A stretch of DNA of 64,000 nt from NCBI GenBank assembly GCA_021793155.1, contig JAJYTF010000005.1, positions 68,203 through 132,202 on the forward strand. Reading direction: 5' to 3'. This stretch comes from Pseudomonadota bacterium (lineage in GTDB: Bacteria > Pseudomonadota > Alphaproteobacteria > Rhodospirillales > Magnetospirillaceae). Below, piece after piece: positions 18,151 through 26,006 of this stretch (position 1 is its first letter; each line of letters starts with the position of its first letter). Below the pieces are notes generated by a model that was not told the origin of the DNA, made no database searches, and saw only the letters and a list, made by a program, of their open reading frames with translations. The position numbers and the translations under genes were made by a program.

Positions 18151-18269
18151 TGGTCCGCCCCAGACGCTTGGTCCCCAAGCGCCTGGATCAGGCGGCCCAC
18201 CAACCAATTGAATTGTGGTGAAAATTCGACGGCTGGTGGCGGTACCATCCGTCGGATTTTCACCACTAG
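18147..18269 (+). mobile_element. 123-bp palindromic MITE-like element, copy 1
   Basis: Bounded by CTAG at both ends; the same 123 bp recurs exactly at 20578-20700 and, with three changes, inverted at 47324-47446. If CTAG is the duplicated target, the core is 115 bp with very short inverted ends (TGGT). The left half folds as CCAGACGCTTGG-TCC-CCAAGCGCCTGG. The right half folds as GTGGTGAAAATTCGACGG with CCGTCGGATTTTCACCAC. It has no coding capacity. A CTAG or YTAR target would fit an IS5-group (IS427-like) transposase acting in trans; this is inference. The left CTAG gives pqqE its stop codon. Confidence 0.88.
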
Positions 18270-18318
18270 GCCGTTCGGGCCCTGCGCGTCGGACCGGGAT
18301 GACCGGGTAACTGCCTTC

Positions 18319-18867
18319 TCAAGGATGGGCCTTGCGCCATTCCCGGACCACGGCGAGCGTGTTTTCCACATGCTTGTCCGGCGACAAGGCTGTGTAGGCG
18401 TAAAGGACCTTGCCGTCCGGGCTGATGACGTAGGAGGTGCGATCGGCGACGCCGGTCATCCCCGGCAGGCTGACCATCACCGCATCATAGGCGCGGATCA
18501 CCTTCATGTCGGGATCGGCGGCGACCGGAAACTTGTTGCGGCATTCCTTAGCCGAGAACTCTTTTTGGGTGCCGATGTTGTCGGCCGACACCCCGATCAG
18601 GCTGGCCCCGGCCGATGCGAACGTATCCGCCGCCTCGGCAAAGTCATGAGCTTCCGCCGTGCAGCCGGGGGTGAAGGACTTGGGATAGAAATAGAGCACC
18701 ACTGGCCCTTTGTTCAGCGCATCGGCTAATGAGAAAGTAAATTCCTTGCCGCCGACGGCCGCCTCGGCGGTGAAATCGGGCGCATGATCGCCGACCTTCA
18801 GTTCGGCTCTGGCCGCGGTGGACGCCAGCAAGCCGGCCGCGACAAGCGGAATGAGCGAAGCCTTCAT
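18319..18867 (-). CDS. Exported peroxiredoxin, BCP/AhpC-TSA family
   Basis: 182 residues with a signal peptide (LIPLVAAGLLASTAARA), so periplasmic. The thioredoxin-like fold carries the peroxidatic Cys in YFYPKSFTPGCTAEAHDF, and a possible resolving Cys in SAKECRNKFPVAADP. PGMTGVADRTSYVISPDGKV matches the conserved C-terminal half of Prx enzymes. It reduces peroxides with thiol donors. It lies immediately downstream (convergent side) of the pqq operon and could protect periplasmic redox proteins; that link is only positional. Confidence 0.88.
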   Translation of the reverse strand: MKASLIPLVAAGLLASTAARAELKVGDHAPDFTAEAAVGGKEFTFSLADALNKGPVVLYFYPKSFTPGCTAEAHDFAEAADTFASAGASLIGVSADNIGTQKEFSAKECRNKFPVAADPDMKVIRAYDAVMVSLPGMTGVADRTSYVISPDGKVLYAYTALSPDKHVENTLAVVREWRKAHP

Positions 18868-19045
18868 CTAAAATCTCTCCTTCCCGGACCGGGGCGGACG
18901 GCCGGGCAGCCGAACGATCCGCCGCTTTCCCAATATGGGGGCGGTGAAACCGGAATCCCGGCGGAAGGACCGCGAAAAATTGATCGAAGATCGGGTAGGA
19001 TGGCGACATCGGGCGGAATTCCATCGCAGCAATGGGGAGCCACAC

Positions 19046-19696
19046 ATGTTGACCGTTTATGAAATCGATGGGGTCGTTCCGGTCGTTCACCCGGCAGCCT
19101 TCGTCGATCCTGCCGCGGTGCTGATCGGCGACGTCGTCGTCGGCCCCGGCGTCTATGTCGGGCCCGGGGCTTCGCTGCGCGGCGATTTTGGCCGGATCCT
19201 GCTCGAAGAAGGCTGCAACCTACAGGACAACTGCGTCCTGCATACCTTGCCCAATGACGAAACGGTCGTCGAAGCCAACGGCCATATCGGCCACGGCGCC
19301 ATCCTCCATGGGTGCCGCATCGGAACCAACGCCATGGTAGGAATGGGGGCCGTGGTCATGGACCGCGCGGTGGTCGGCGAGTGCTCGATCGTCGCCGCCA
19401 TGGCCTTCGTCAAAGCCGGCATGGTGGTTCCGCCGCAGACCCTCGTCGCCGGCATTCCGGCCAAGGTGGTGCGGCCGCTCTCAGATGCGGAAGTCGCCTG
19501 GAAGACCGCGGGGACCACGGTCTACCAGGATTTGGCGCGCCGCTGCCTGGCCAGCTACCGGCCCACCCGCCCGCTCACCGAGATGGAGCCCGGCCGCAAG
19601 CGCCTTACGGTGGCCGATTTTCCCACCATCGGCGAGGCGCGCCGCAAGGCCGAGCTATCCGCACCCGTCGTCACCCTCTCGGGCGACGATCCATAG
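19046..19696 (+). CDS. Hexapeptide-repeat protein, gamma-carbonic anhydrase/PaaY-like
   Basis: 216 residues from the ATG at 19046 after GGGGAG. It has a left-handed beta-helix of [LIV]-G-x4 repeats: AAVLIGDVVVGPGVYVGPGASLRGDFGRI, then GHIGHGAILHGCRIGTNAMVGMGAVVMD. Two His in GHIGHGAILHG are typical Zn ligands of gamma-carbonic anhydrase relatives. The C-terminal extension (LARRCLASYRPTRPL) resembles PaaY/CaiE. No catabolic CoA operon is adjacent, so the substrate is not assigned. Confidence 0.85.
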   Translation: MLTVYEIDGVVPVVHPAAFVDPAAVLIGDVVVGPGVYVGPGASLRGDFGRILLEEGCNLQDNCVLHTLPNDETVVEANGHIGHGAILHGCRIGTNAMVGMGAVVMDRAVVGECSIVAAMAFVKAGMVVPPQTLVAGIPAKVVRPLSDAEVAWKTAGTTVYQDLARRCLASYRPTRPLTEMEPGRKRLTVADFPTIGEARRKAELSAPVVTLSGDDP

Positions 19697-19844
19697 AGGC
19701 CTTCCACTCCCGGAACGACGCAGCCAACGAGGCGAGCAATCCCTGCTCCGCCTGATCCGGGCGATCGCCCAATTGCTCGGAATCGGCGCGTTGGGCCTGC
19801 TGCTCCTGAGCAATGACTTTTTCCAGTTCATCGATCAGCGACAT
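19671..19844 (-). CDS. Small acidic helical protein, uncharacterised
   Basis: 57 residues from an ATG at 19844 with a strong SD (GAGAGGAGAT) 8 bases upstream. The sequence MSLIDELEKVIAQEQQAQ... is Gln/Glu-rich and predicted helical, with a basic end (MDRRPRG). It overlaps the 3' end of the convergent hexapeptide gene by 26 bases. No family is recognised. The SD and uninterrupted helix pattern are the support. Confidence 0.55.
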   Translation of the reverse strand: MSLIDELEKVIAQEQQAQRADSEQLGDRPDQAEQGLLASLAASFREWKASMDRRPRG

Positions 19845-20577
19845 GGCATATCTCCTCTCGGGAAATTGCATCGCCCGGCCATGGTATGCCGAGCCAGCCG
19901 CCAAATTCCATATCTGCGTTGCACGCGAAAGGGTCACCGTCCGTCTGGGAGGCTGTCTCCGTATCCCCAATAGTCTGCGTCGCCGCCGGAAAGCCAAGGG
20001 CCAGACAACCTGCCGGTGGCGATCCTGGCGCATCGTCGAGGCCCGGTGACGACAGCCCTGGCTCTCCGGCCAGGTCGGACCAACATCCAGCCTGCCTCGG
20101 AAAGCGCACCATTGCACCTATACGAATAGTCCATCCACAGAATCTGTGGATAACTTTGTGCAGATCCTGTCCATCCCAGCCGCAACACCGCGAAAACGCT
20201 CAGCCGAACACTGGATGCCCAAGCCTTAGGCAGCATATTTTTATTAACGCAGGGCGATAAATACTATTGGCATTACTGACAGTCCCGCCCAACGATCTCT
20301 CACAGCGGTAATTGTGAATAACTGTGAAACACAACACTGCCGCTACCGGGATTTGGCCTCCACCGACATAAGCGTCATAAAACCTTCGCATTGCCTCTAC
20401 CGAATCTTGATCGACAGCCATAAACACACCATGGACTTGTGGGCACACCGCCTTGCCCAAGGAATTAGGGCGCAATGCGGGTCTTCTGCATCAGGGCTCC
20501 AAAGCCACCGGGGCAATTCGATCAGTCGGTGGGCGATTCACCTCACGCTTGCGAACCAAGTGTCAGGATCGGACCAT
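19845..20577. other. 733-bp gap without a clear gene; DnaA-box-like sequences
   Basis: No frame here has convincing coding character. A perfect DnaA box TGTGGATAA is at 20145-20153 inside TCCACAG-AAT-CTGTGGA (20134-20150). A near-match TGTGAATAA is at 20313-20321. An AT-rich stretch lies at 20229-20270. Too few boxes are present to call an origin. Copy 2 of the 123-bp element closes the gap on the right. Confidence 0.4.
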
Positions 20578-20700
20578 CTAGTGGTCCGCCCCAGACGCTT
20601 GGTCCCCAAGCGCCTGGATCAGGCGGCCCACCAACCAATTGAATTGTGGTGAAAATTCGACGGCTGGTGGCGGTACCATCCGTCGGATTTTCACCACTAG
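20578..20700 (+). mobile_element. 123-bp palindromic MITE-like element, copy 2
   Basis: Base-for-base identical to copy 1 at 18147-18269 and in the same orientation. It ends in CTAG at 20697-20700, and the reverse complement of that CTAG gives the TAG stop of the patatin-like gene on the minus strand. Here the gene enters the element from its right end, the opposite end from copy 1. The left flank is ATCTAG and the right flank CTAGGCAA. Confidence 0.88.
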
Positions 20701-21605
20701 GCAACCGGCTCAATGCGCTGCATTAACGCTTCCAGCGCCGGCGCCGCCTGCTCGACGGCCGCCTCTCCGGCGGCAATGCAGTCGTCCGCGCGTTCGAACT
20801 GGAATACGCCGATGTCGCCAAGCCGTGGTGCGATCGCCACATCCGGCGGATCGCCGGCCAATCGCGACCGGCTGATGCGGTCCTGGATAATGGTCAGCGA
20901 CTGGGTAAGGACGGTGACGATACTGGGCTCGTCACTCTGATGGCTGGCGATTCGGCGAAAGAACTCTCCCCCCGGCAAATTCGTCACCCGTTTCATCAGC
21001 GCTTCGCCATTCTCGTTTCCCTCCTTGGGCGCCGTTCCGTTCACCGGATTGAAAACGTCGCTGTTGAGGTTGACCGCTATGACGAAATGCGCCCCCATGG
21101 CACGGCATACCGAAACCGGGATCGGATTGACCAGGGCGCCGTCCAGCAGCCACCGCCCGTCGATCCTTACCGCCGGCACGAGGCTAGGCAAGGCGCAGGA
21201 CGCCCGCACCGCTTCGCTCAGGCTGCCGCTCTGCAGCCACACTTCGTGGCCGCTTCGCAGGTCAGTGCAGACACAGGCGAAGCGCTTGGGCAGATCTTCG
21301 ATCTCGCGGTCGGGAAGGGCCTTGTCAAAAAACTGGAGGAATTTTCGGCCAGCGATAATGCCGCTGCCACCGAACTGGAAATCAAACAGACGGGTCTGGC
21401 GAAGCTTGGTCAAGTCGCGCACCCAGTGTTCCAGGTCGTCCAGCTTTCCGCCCGCATAGGCCGCGCCGACATAGGCCCCGATCGAGGTGCCGCAGAGCAC
21501 CGTGGGCTCGATCCCCAGACGCTTCAGACCGCGCAGAACCCCGATATGCGCCCAGCCGCGGGCCGCGCCGCTCCCTAAGGCAATGCCAATGCGAAATCCC
21601 GTAAT
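20697..21605 (-). CDS. Patatin-like phospholipase, apparent ATT start
   Basis: Patatin/RssA family serine lipase. The oxyanion loop is GSGAARGWAHIG, the nucleophile elbow GTSIGAYVGA (GxSxG), and the catalytic Asp is in LLDGALVNPIPV. The first ordinary start codon in frame (GTG at 21500) lies after the oxyanion loop and would delete it. The frame runs back to a TAA with no ATG, GTG, TTG or CTG. A perfect AGGAGG (21612-21617) sits six bases before an ATT at 21605, giving 302 residues. The stop TAG is supplied by copy 2 of the 123-bp element. It probably cleaves membrane phospholipids or acyl esters. Confidence 0.82.
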   Translation of the reverse strand: MTGFRIGIALGSGAARGWAHIGVLRGLKRLGIEPTVLCGTSIGAYVGAAYAGGKLDDLEHWVRDLTKLRQTRLFDFQFGGSGIIAGRKFLQFFDKALPDREIEDLPKRFACVCTDLRSGHEVWLQSGSLSEAVRASCALPSLVPAVRIDGRWLLDGALVNPIPVSVCRAMGAHFVIAVNLNSDVFNPVNGTAPKEGNENGEALMKRVTNLPGGEFFRRIASHQSDEPSIVTVLTQSLTIIQDRISRSRLAGDPPDVAIAPRLGDIGVFQFERADDCIAAGEAAVEQAAPALEALMQRIEPVA

Positions 21606-21804
21606 GATCGTCCTCCTCTGGCGAAGGGCCGAAAGCCGGCTTTACACCCTTCTTACCATCGAAAGCGGCACACCACGAATGGGCCAGGGGACGAGGACCG
21701 GATATTTCGCGCACGGCGCCCCGACCCTCGCTCCTGCCTCTGCCCGCGGGGAAGCAGGCTGCTGCCCGGATCGAAGCACAGGTTCTGCCGGCTGCCGCCG
21801 GCCA

Positions 21805-22446
21805 TCACCGGCCCGCATCCGCCTGGCGATCGGGGGCGGCATCGCGGAACGCCGGAAGTTCACGGCAAGCGGCGGCGATCGCACGAATGGTCGGATAGCC
21901 TTCAAGGGAGCAGTTCATCCGTTCCGCGTTGAATACCTGCGGGATCAGGCACAAATCGGCAAGCCCCGGCGTCGCACCGAAGCACACCGGAGCGGTCCGC
22001 GGCATGGAGCGCAGCAGCGCCTCTACCGCCGAGAGGCCCGCGGCAATCCAATGGGCGTACCAATCTTGCCGCCCGTCTTCGTCGATCCCCAGCCGATCGC
22101 GCAAATAGTTCAGCACCCGCAAATTGTTGAGCGGGTGGATCTCGCAGGCGATGGCCTGGGCAACCGCACGAACCCTGGCGCGGTCGGCGCTTTCGGATGG
22201 CAACAGCGGCGGAGAGGGAAACCGCTCCTCGAGATATTCGATGATGGCCAGGGACTGAGACAGGCGATGTTCGCCGTCTACCAGCACCGGCACCAGCCCC
22301 TGAGGATTGACCTGGAGAAAGGCCGCGCCAGCCTGCTCCTGCTGGCGTAGTCCGACTGGAATATGCTCGACGGTGACGCCCTTCAGATTGAGCGCGATAC
22401 GGACCCGATAGGCGGCCGACGACCGGAAATACCCGTAAAGCTGCAT
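21805..22446 (-). CDS. maiA: Maleylacetoacetate/maleylpyruvate isomerase, GST zeta class
   Basis: 213 residues from the ATG at 22446 after GAGGAGGGG. The zeta-class motif is LYGYFRSSAAYRVRIALNLKG, where SSAAYRVR is the GSH-binding signature. NPQGLVPVLVDGEHRLSQSLAIIEYLEE is the conserved cis-Pro segment. It isomerises a cis ring-cleavage product to the trans form using GSH. It is the last gene of the operon that begins with the MBL gene at 26966, directly after the FAH hydrolase. Whether the substrate is maleylacetoacetate or maleylpyruvate cannot be told. Confidence 0.88.
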   Translation of the reverse strand: MQLYGYFRSSAAYRVRIALNLKGVTVEHIPVGLRQQEQAGAAFLQVNPQGLVPVLVDGEHRLSQSLAIIEYLEERFPSPPLLPSESADRARVRAVAQAIACEIHPLNNLRVLNYLRDRLGIDEDGRQDWYAHWIAAGLSAVEALLRSMPRTAPVCFGATPGLADLCLIPQVFNAERMNCSLEGYPTIRAIAAACRELPAFRDAAPDRQADAGR

Positions 22447-22474
22447 CCGTCCCCTCCTCGCGCCGCCACGATGG

Positions 22475-23497
22475 TCAAATTTCCGCCTTGAGCAGACCGC
22501 GCACCCGGTTTTCAATGGCGCCGAAAATGCTTCTTCCATCCGCATCGAGCATCTCGATGCGGACGGTATCGCCCGGGCTCATGAAAGGGGTGGCCGGCTT
22601 GCCGGCTTCGATGGTCTCGTACATTCGCAACTCGGCAAGGCAGCAATAGCCAACGCCGCCATTCTCGATGGACGAGCCCCACAGGCCACCCTGCTTATTG
22701 GACACGGTTCCGGAACCGATGATCGTTCCCGCCTCGGCCTCGCGGGTCTTGGCCAGATGGGCGATCAGCTGTCCGAAGTCGAAAGTCATGTCCGTCCCGG
22801 CATCGGGCCGGCCGAACGGCTTGCCGTTCAGGCTGACCAGCAGCGGCCGGTGCAATTTGGCGCCTCGCCAGGCCGAGCCCAGTTCGTCGGGGGTCACGGC
22901 GACCGGGGAAAAGGCACTGGCCGGCTTGCTTTGGAAGAAGCCGAAGCCCTTGGCCAGCTCAGCGGGAATCAGGTCGCGCAACGATACGTCGTTGACCAGC
23001 ATGACCAGGCGGATGGCACGGGCGGCGGTCTCGGGAGCGGCCCCCAAGGGAACGTCGCCGGTGATGACCGCCACCTCGGCCTCGAAATCGATGCCCCAGT
23101 CCTCGGCCACCACGATGTCGTCACAAGGACCGATGAAGCTGTCCGATCCGCCCTGATACATCAGCGGGTCACTGTAGAACGAGGCGGGGAGTTCGGCGCC
23201 GCGGGCCCGCCGCACCAGTTCGACATGGTTGACGTAGGCCGACCCGTCCGCCCACTGATAGGCACGCGGCAACGGCGAGGCGCAGACCGCGGGGTCGAAC
23301 GCCAAAGGATCGGGAAGCGCGCCGCTGTTGAGCGCCTCGTAGACTTGCCGCAACTGAGGCTCGCAGGCGTCCCAGTCGTCGAGGGCCGCCTGCAGGCTGC
23401 GGGCGATGGCTGGAACCGGGCGGCAGTGGCGGAGATCCCGGCTGACCACCAACAGTGTTCCGTCCCGCCCGCCGGCTTTGAGAGAGGCAAGCTTCAA
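22475..23497 (-). CDS. Fumarylacetoacetate hydrolase family protein
   Basis: 340 residues, full-length FAH fold. Metal-binding acidic residues are visible in IDFEAEVAVITGDV (E-x-E) and in the VNDVSLRDL region (Asp). SKPASAFSPVAVTPDELG and GSGTVSNKQGG complete the catalytic core. It hydrolyses a beta-diketo acid such as fumarylacetoacetate or fumarylpyruvate to fumarate and a keto acid. It lies 28 bases before maiA and 5 bases after the VOC gene, consistent with the last step of an aromatic ring-cleavage pathway. Confidence 0.9.
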   Translation of the reverse strand: MKLASLKAGGRDGTLLVVSRDLRHCRPVPAIARSLQAALDDWDACEPQLRQVYEALNSGALPDPLAFDPAVCASPLPRAYQWADGSAYVNHVELVRRARGAELPASFYSDPLMYQGGSDSFIGPCDDIVVAEDWGIDFEAEVAVITGDVPLGAAPETAARAIRLVMLVNDVSLRDLIPAELAKGFGFFQSKPASAFSPVAVTPDELGSAWRGAKLHRPLLVSLNGKPFGRPDAGTDMTFDFGQLIAHLAKTREAEAGTIIGSGTVSNKQGGLWGSSIENGGVGYCCLAELRMYETIEAGKPATPFMSPGDTVRIEMLDADGRSIFGAIENRVRGLLKAEI

Positions 23498-23502
23498 GGG
23501 AA

Positions 23503-24048
23503 TTACTCCTGCCGCTGGGCGCTGGCGCCGTCATGCATCCAGGCCGCATGGCGGGGAGCGGTCCTGGTCTCGGCCCATTGGTCGAGCATGTCCCACTTCA
23601 CGGCGTCCAGCCGTTCCAGCATGTCCGGGGTCGCCGTGTCCGCCGCCAGTTCAAGCCGGTGACCGCTGGGATCGAAGAAATAGATGGATTTGAAGATGGT
23701 ATGATCGGTCGGGCCGACCACGGCGATGCCGTCGGTTTCCAGCCGCGCCTTGGTAGCCATCAGGGTATCGACGGAATCCACTTTGAGGGCCAGGTGCTGC
23801 ACCCAGTCGGGCGTGTTGGGATCTCGGCCCATGGGTGGCTTGGTCGGCAGCTCGAAAAAGGCCAGCACATTGCCGTTTCCCGCATCCAGGAAAACGTGCA
23901 TGTAGGGGTCCGGCTCCTTGGTGGATGGCACCTCATTTTCCGCGATGGCCAAAATGAATTTCATGTTCAGGTACTTGCCATACCATTCCACGGTCTCCTT
24001 GGCATCGCGGCAGCGATAGGCGACATGATGGATCCGCTCGATCTTCAT
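23503..24048 (-). CDS. VOC-family metalloenzyme (glyoxalase/dioxygenase superfamily)
   Basis: 181 residues with two beta-alpha-beta-beta-beta modules. Likely metal ligands are His8 (IHHVAYR), Glu66 (AFFELP), His85 (QHLALKV) and Glu133 (HRLELAA). This four-ligand set looks like glyoxalase I; extradiol dioxygenases normally use two His and one Glu. It is in an aromatic catabolic operon that lacks any cupin ring-cleavage dioxygenase, so it may cleave the ring or handle an intermediate. Assignment to either reaction is uncertain. Confidence 0.85.
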   Translation of the reverse strand: MKIERIHHVAYRCRDAKETVEWYGKYLNMKFILAIAENEVPSTKEPDPYMHVFLDAGNGNVLAFFELPTKPPMGRDPNTPDWVQHLALKVDSVDTLMATKARLETDGIAVVGPTDHTIFKSIYFFDPSGHRLELAADTATPDMLERLDAVKWDMLDQWAETRTAPRHAAWMHDGASAQRQE

Positions 24049-24064
24049 GGCCGGTTCCTCCGTC

Positions 24065-24292
24065 TCATTCCGTGTCTTCCCGGGCCAGCGCCATGGCTTC
24101 CCGGAGTATGGCGATATCGCCGATATGATTGGCCAGCAGCAGGATCAGCTTGGCGTTGAGCTGGGCGCTCTGCTCGTCGGTCAGGTTCTGATGAGCCTCC
24201 AGCAGCGCCTCGTAGAACTCGTCCCCGGGGCTGAAGTCGCGGAAATAGCGTTTGCCGGGCTCGAAGAAATTGTTGGCGGTGATCAGCGGCAT
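24065..24292 (-). CDS. DUF2783-type small protein
   Basis: 75 residues from the ATG at 24292, only 8 bases after the monooxygenase stop. It is mostly helical (GDEFYEALLEAHQNLTDEQS, then LLANHIGDIAILREAM). It matches my memory of the DUF2783 proteins that accompany FAD-dependent aromatic hydroxylases and FAH-family hydrolases. It has no signal peptide or Cys. It is probably an accessory subunit of the neighbouring monooxygenase; this is inferred from tight gene coupling. Confidence 0.75.
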   Translation of the reverse strand: MPLITANNFFEPGKRYFRDFSPGDEFYEALLEAHQNLTDEQSAQLNAKLILLLANHIGDIAILREAMALAREDTE

Positions 24293-24300
24293 GGCGGTCC

Positions 24301-25995
24301 TCACGCGGCTTCCATCAGGTTGGGCACTGCGTTGCCGGTGGCGACGGCGACGGCCCGTTGGACTTTCACCGGGTCGAACACGCGCCAACGGGCGGCGACA
24401 TGCTGGTCTGGACGCGCCAGATAGGTGGTGCCGGGTGTGGCGTCGTAGCGCTCGGCGATGCGCCCGGCCACATCGTGGACAGTGCGGAGGCCCGAGGGCG
24501 CGGCGCCCGAGCGGGCCACCACCACCGCCTCGACCGGCACCGCATCGCCGGCCAGCGAGGCCAGCGTGGCGGCGGTCCGTTCGTCGATCCCGGCCGCATC
24601 TTCGACGAAATACAGAAGCTGAAAACGGTTACCGAGGATACTCAGCAGCCATTTTTCTCCCCCCGGAGCGGCAATCGGCGCGTCATCCATCGGCGCTCCC
24701 GGAACCATGTCGCCGGCGAAACCGTCTTCGTCCGGCGTATTGAGCCGTGATCGAGTGAGGTGGCTGGGGACCGACAGGCGGCCCGAATTGACCAGGGCGC
24801 GGGCGAAAGCGTGTTTCCGCGCCAGGCCGAGGACAGCGTTGCGAAACAGGAGCGAGGTCCTGCTCTTCGGCGTTATGAAGTCCGTGGAGCGCGTGGAATT
24901 CAGGATGTTTTCGTCGGCGGCGGCGCCGCGCTCTTCCGTATAGGTATCGAGCAGGCTGTCGGGCGCCTTGCCGTCCATCACCAGCTTCAGCTTCCAGGCC
25001 AGATTGTCGTGATCCTGAAACCCGGAATTGGCGCCGCGCGCCCCGAAGGGCGAAACCTGATGCGCGGCATCGCCGACGAAGAACACCGGGCCGTGGCGGA
25101 ACGAACGCATGCGACGGCATTGGAAGGTGTACACGGAGACCCATTCAAGTTCGAACGGCCGGTCGTCGCCCAGCAGGGCGCGAACGCGGGGGATCACCTT
25201 TTCCGGCTTCTTTTCTTCCTCGGGGTCGCAGTCCCATCCCAGTTGGAAATCGATCCGCCAGACATTGTCCGCCTGCCGGTGCAACAGGACCGATTGCCCC
25301 GGATGAAACGGCGGGTCGAACCAGAACCGCCGCTCAGGGGGAAAGTCCGCCTGCATGACCACATCGGCGATGAGAAAGCGGTCCATGAAGACCCGCCCTT
25401 CGATATCGAGCCCCAGAAGCTTGCGGATATGGCTGCGCGCCCCATCGGCGGCGATCAGCCAATCCGTCGTTACCGTATAGAACCCGTCGGGTGTCTCCAC
25501 CGACAAGGTCGCACCCGCCTCGCCCGCGGTAACCGAGACCACGTTGTTCTTCCAACGCAGGTCGATATTGGGCAGTTGCCCCGCCCGCGCAACCAACCTT
25601 TCCTCCAGGTGGTATTGCTGCAGATTGATCATCCCGGGCCGATGGTGATCGGGCTGCGGGCAGAGATTGAAGCTGTAGACTTCCTCGTCGCGAAAGAAGG
25701 TACGCCCGACCTGCCAGGATACGCCCTTGTCGACCATCGTTTGCCCGCAGCCCAGGCGATCCAGGATTTCCAGCGCCCGCTTGGCATAGCAGACACCGCG
25801 CGAGCCGAGCGACACAGTATCGTCATTATCCAGGAGCAGCACCGGCACGCCCTGCGCGGCAAGATCGATGGCCGTTCCCAGACCGACCGGCCCAGCGCCG
25901 ACGACCACGACCGGATATCGGCCGGCCTTGCCCGGCGCCATCAATTCCGGCGGCGTGCGGTACTCGAATTTCGGGTATCGATACGTGCTGAGCAT
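24301..25995 (-). CDS. FAD-dependent aromatic monooxygenase (MhpA/PheA-like)
   Basis: 564 residues from the ATG at 25995 after GAGGGAGG. It is a class A flavoprotein hydroxylase. The dinucleotide fold is VVVVGAGPVGLGTAIDLAAQG, the DG motif is LIAADGARSHIRKLLG, and the second FAD motif is GPVFFVGDAAHQVSPFGARGANSGFQD. The C-terminal thioredoxin-like region (LLYFVEDAAG...VEAVVVA) is as in PheA/MhpA relatives. It hydroxylates an aromatic ring with NAD(P)H and O2. The substrate is unknown; downstream isomerase and hydrolase suggest a dihydroxylated product that is cleaved to a maleyl derivative. Confidence 0.9.
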   Translation of the reverse strand: MLSTYRYPKFEYRTPPELMAPGKAGRYPVVVVGAGPVGLGTAIDLAAQGVPVLLLDNDDTVSLGSRGVCYAKRALEILDRLGCGQTMVDKGVSWQVGRTFFRDEEVYSFNLCPQPDHHRPGMINLQQYHLEERLVARAGQLPNIDLRWKNNVVSVTAGEAGATLSVETPDGFYTVTTDWLIAADGARSHIRKLLGLDIEGRVFMDRFLIADVVMQADFPPERRFWFDPPFHPGQSVLLHRQADNVWRIDFQLGWDCDPEEEKKPEKVIPRVRALLGDDRPFELEWVSVYTFQCRRMRSFRHGPVFFVGDAAHQVSPFGARGANSGFQDHDNLAWKLKLVMDGKAPDSLLDTYTEERGAAADENILNSTRSTDFITPKSRTSLLFRNAVLGLARKHAFARALVNSGRLSVPSHLTRSRLNTPDEDGFAGDMVPGAPMDDAPIAAPGGEKWLLSILGNRFQLLYFVEDAAGIDERTAATLASLAGDAVPVEAVVVARSGAAPSGLRTVHDVAGRIAERYDATPGTTYLARPDQHVAARWRVFDPVKVQRAVAVATGNAVPNLMEAA

Positions 25996-26006
25996 CCGCG
26001 CCTCCC

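Noticed and set aside
16837-18207. Minus-strand open frame opposite pqqD/pqqE
   Set aside because: It mirrors the high-GC coding of pqqE; pqqE motifs are intact on the plus strand.
20145-20153. Chromosomal replication origin
   Set aside because: Only one perfect and one near DnaA box are present, without the usual gene neighbours.
20200-20475. 91-residue minus-strand open frame in the 19.8-20.6 kb gap
   Set aside because: No domain or clear SD, and composition is unlike neighbouring genes.
18270-20577. Composite transposon bounded by two identical 123-bp elements
   Set aside because: The elements carry no transposase and each is explained by its own CTAG target; the genes between are ordinary chromosomal genes.
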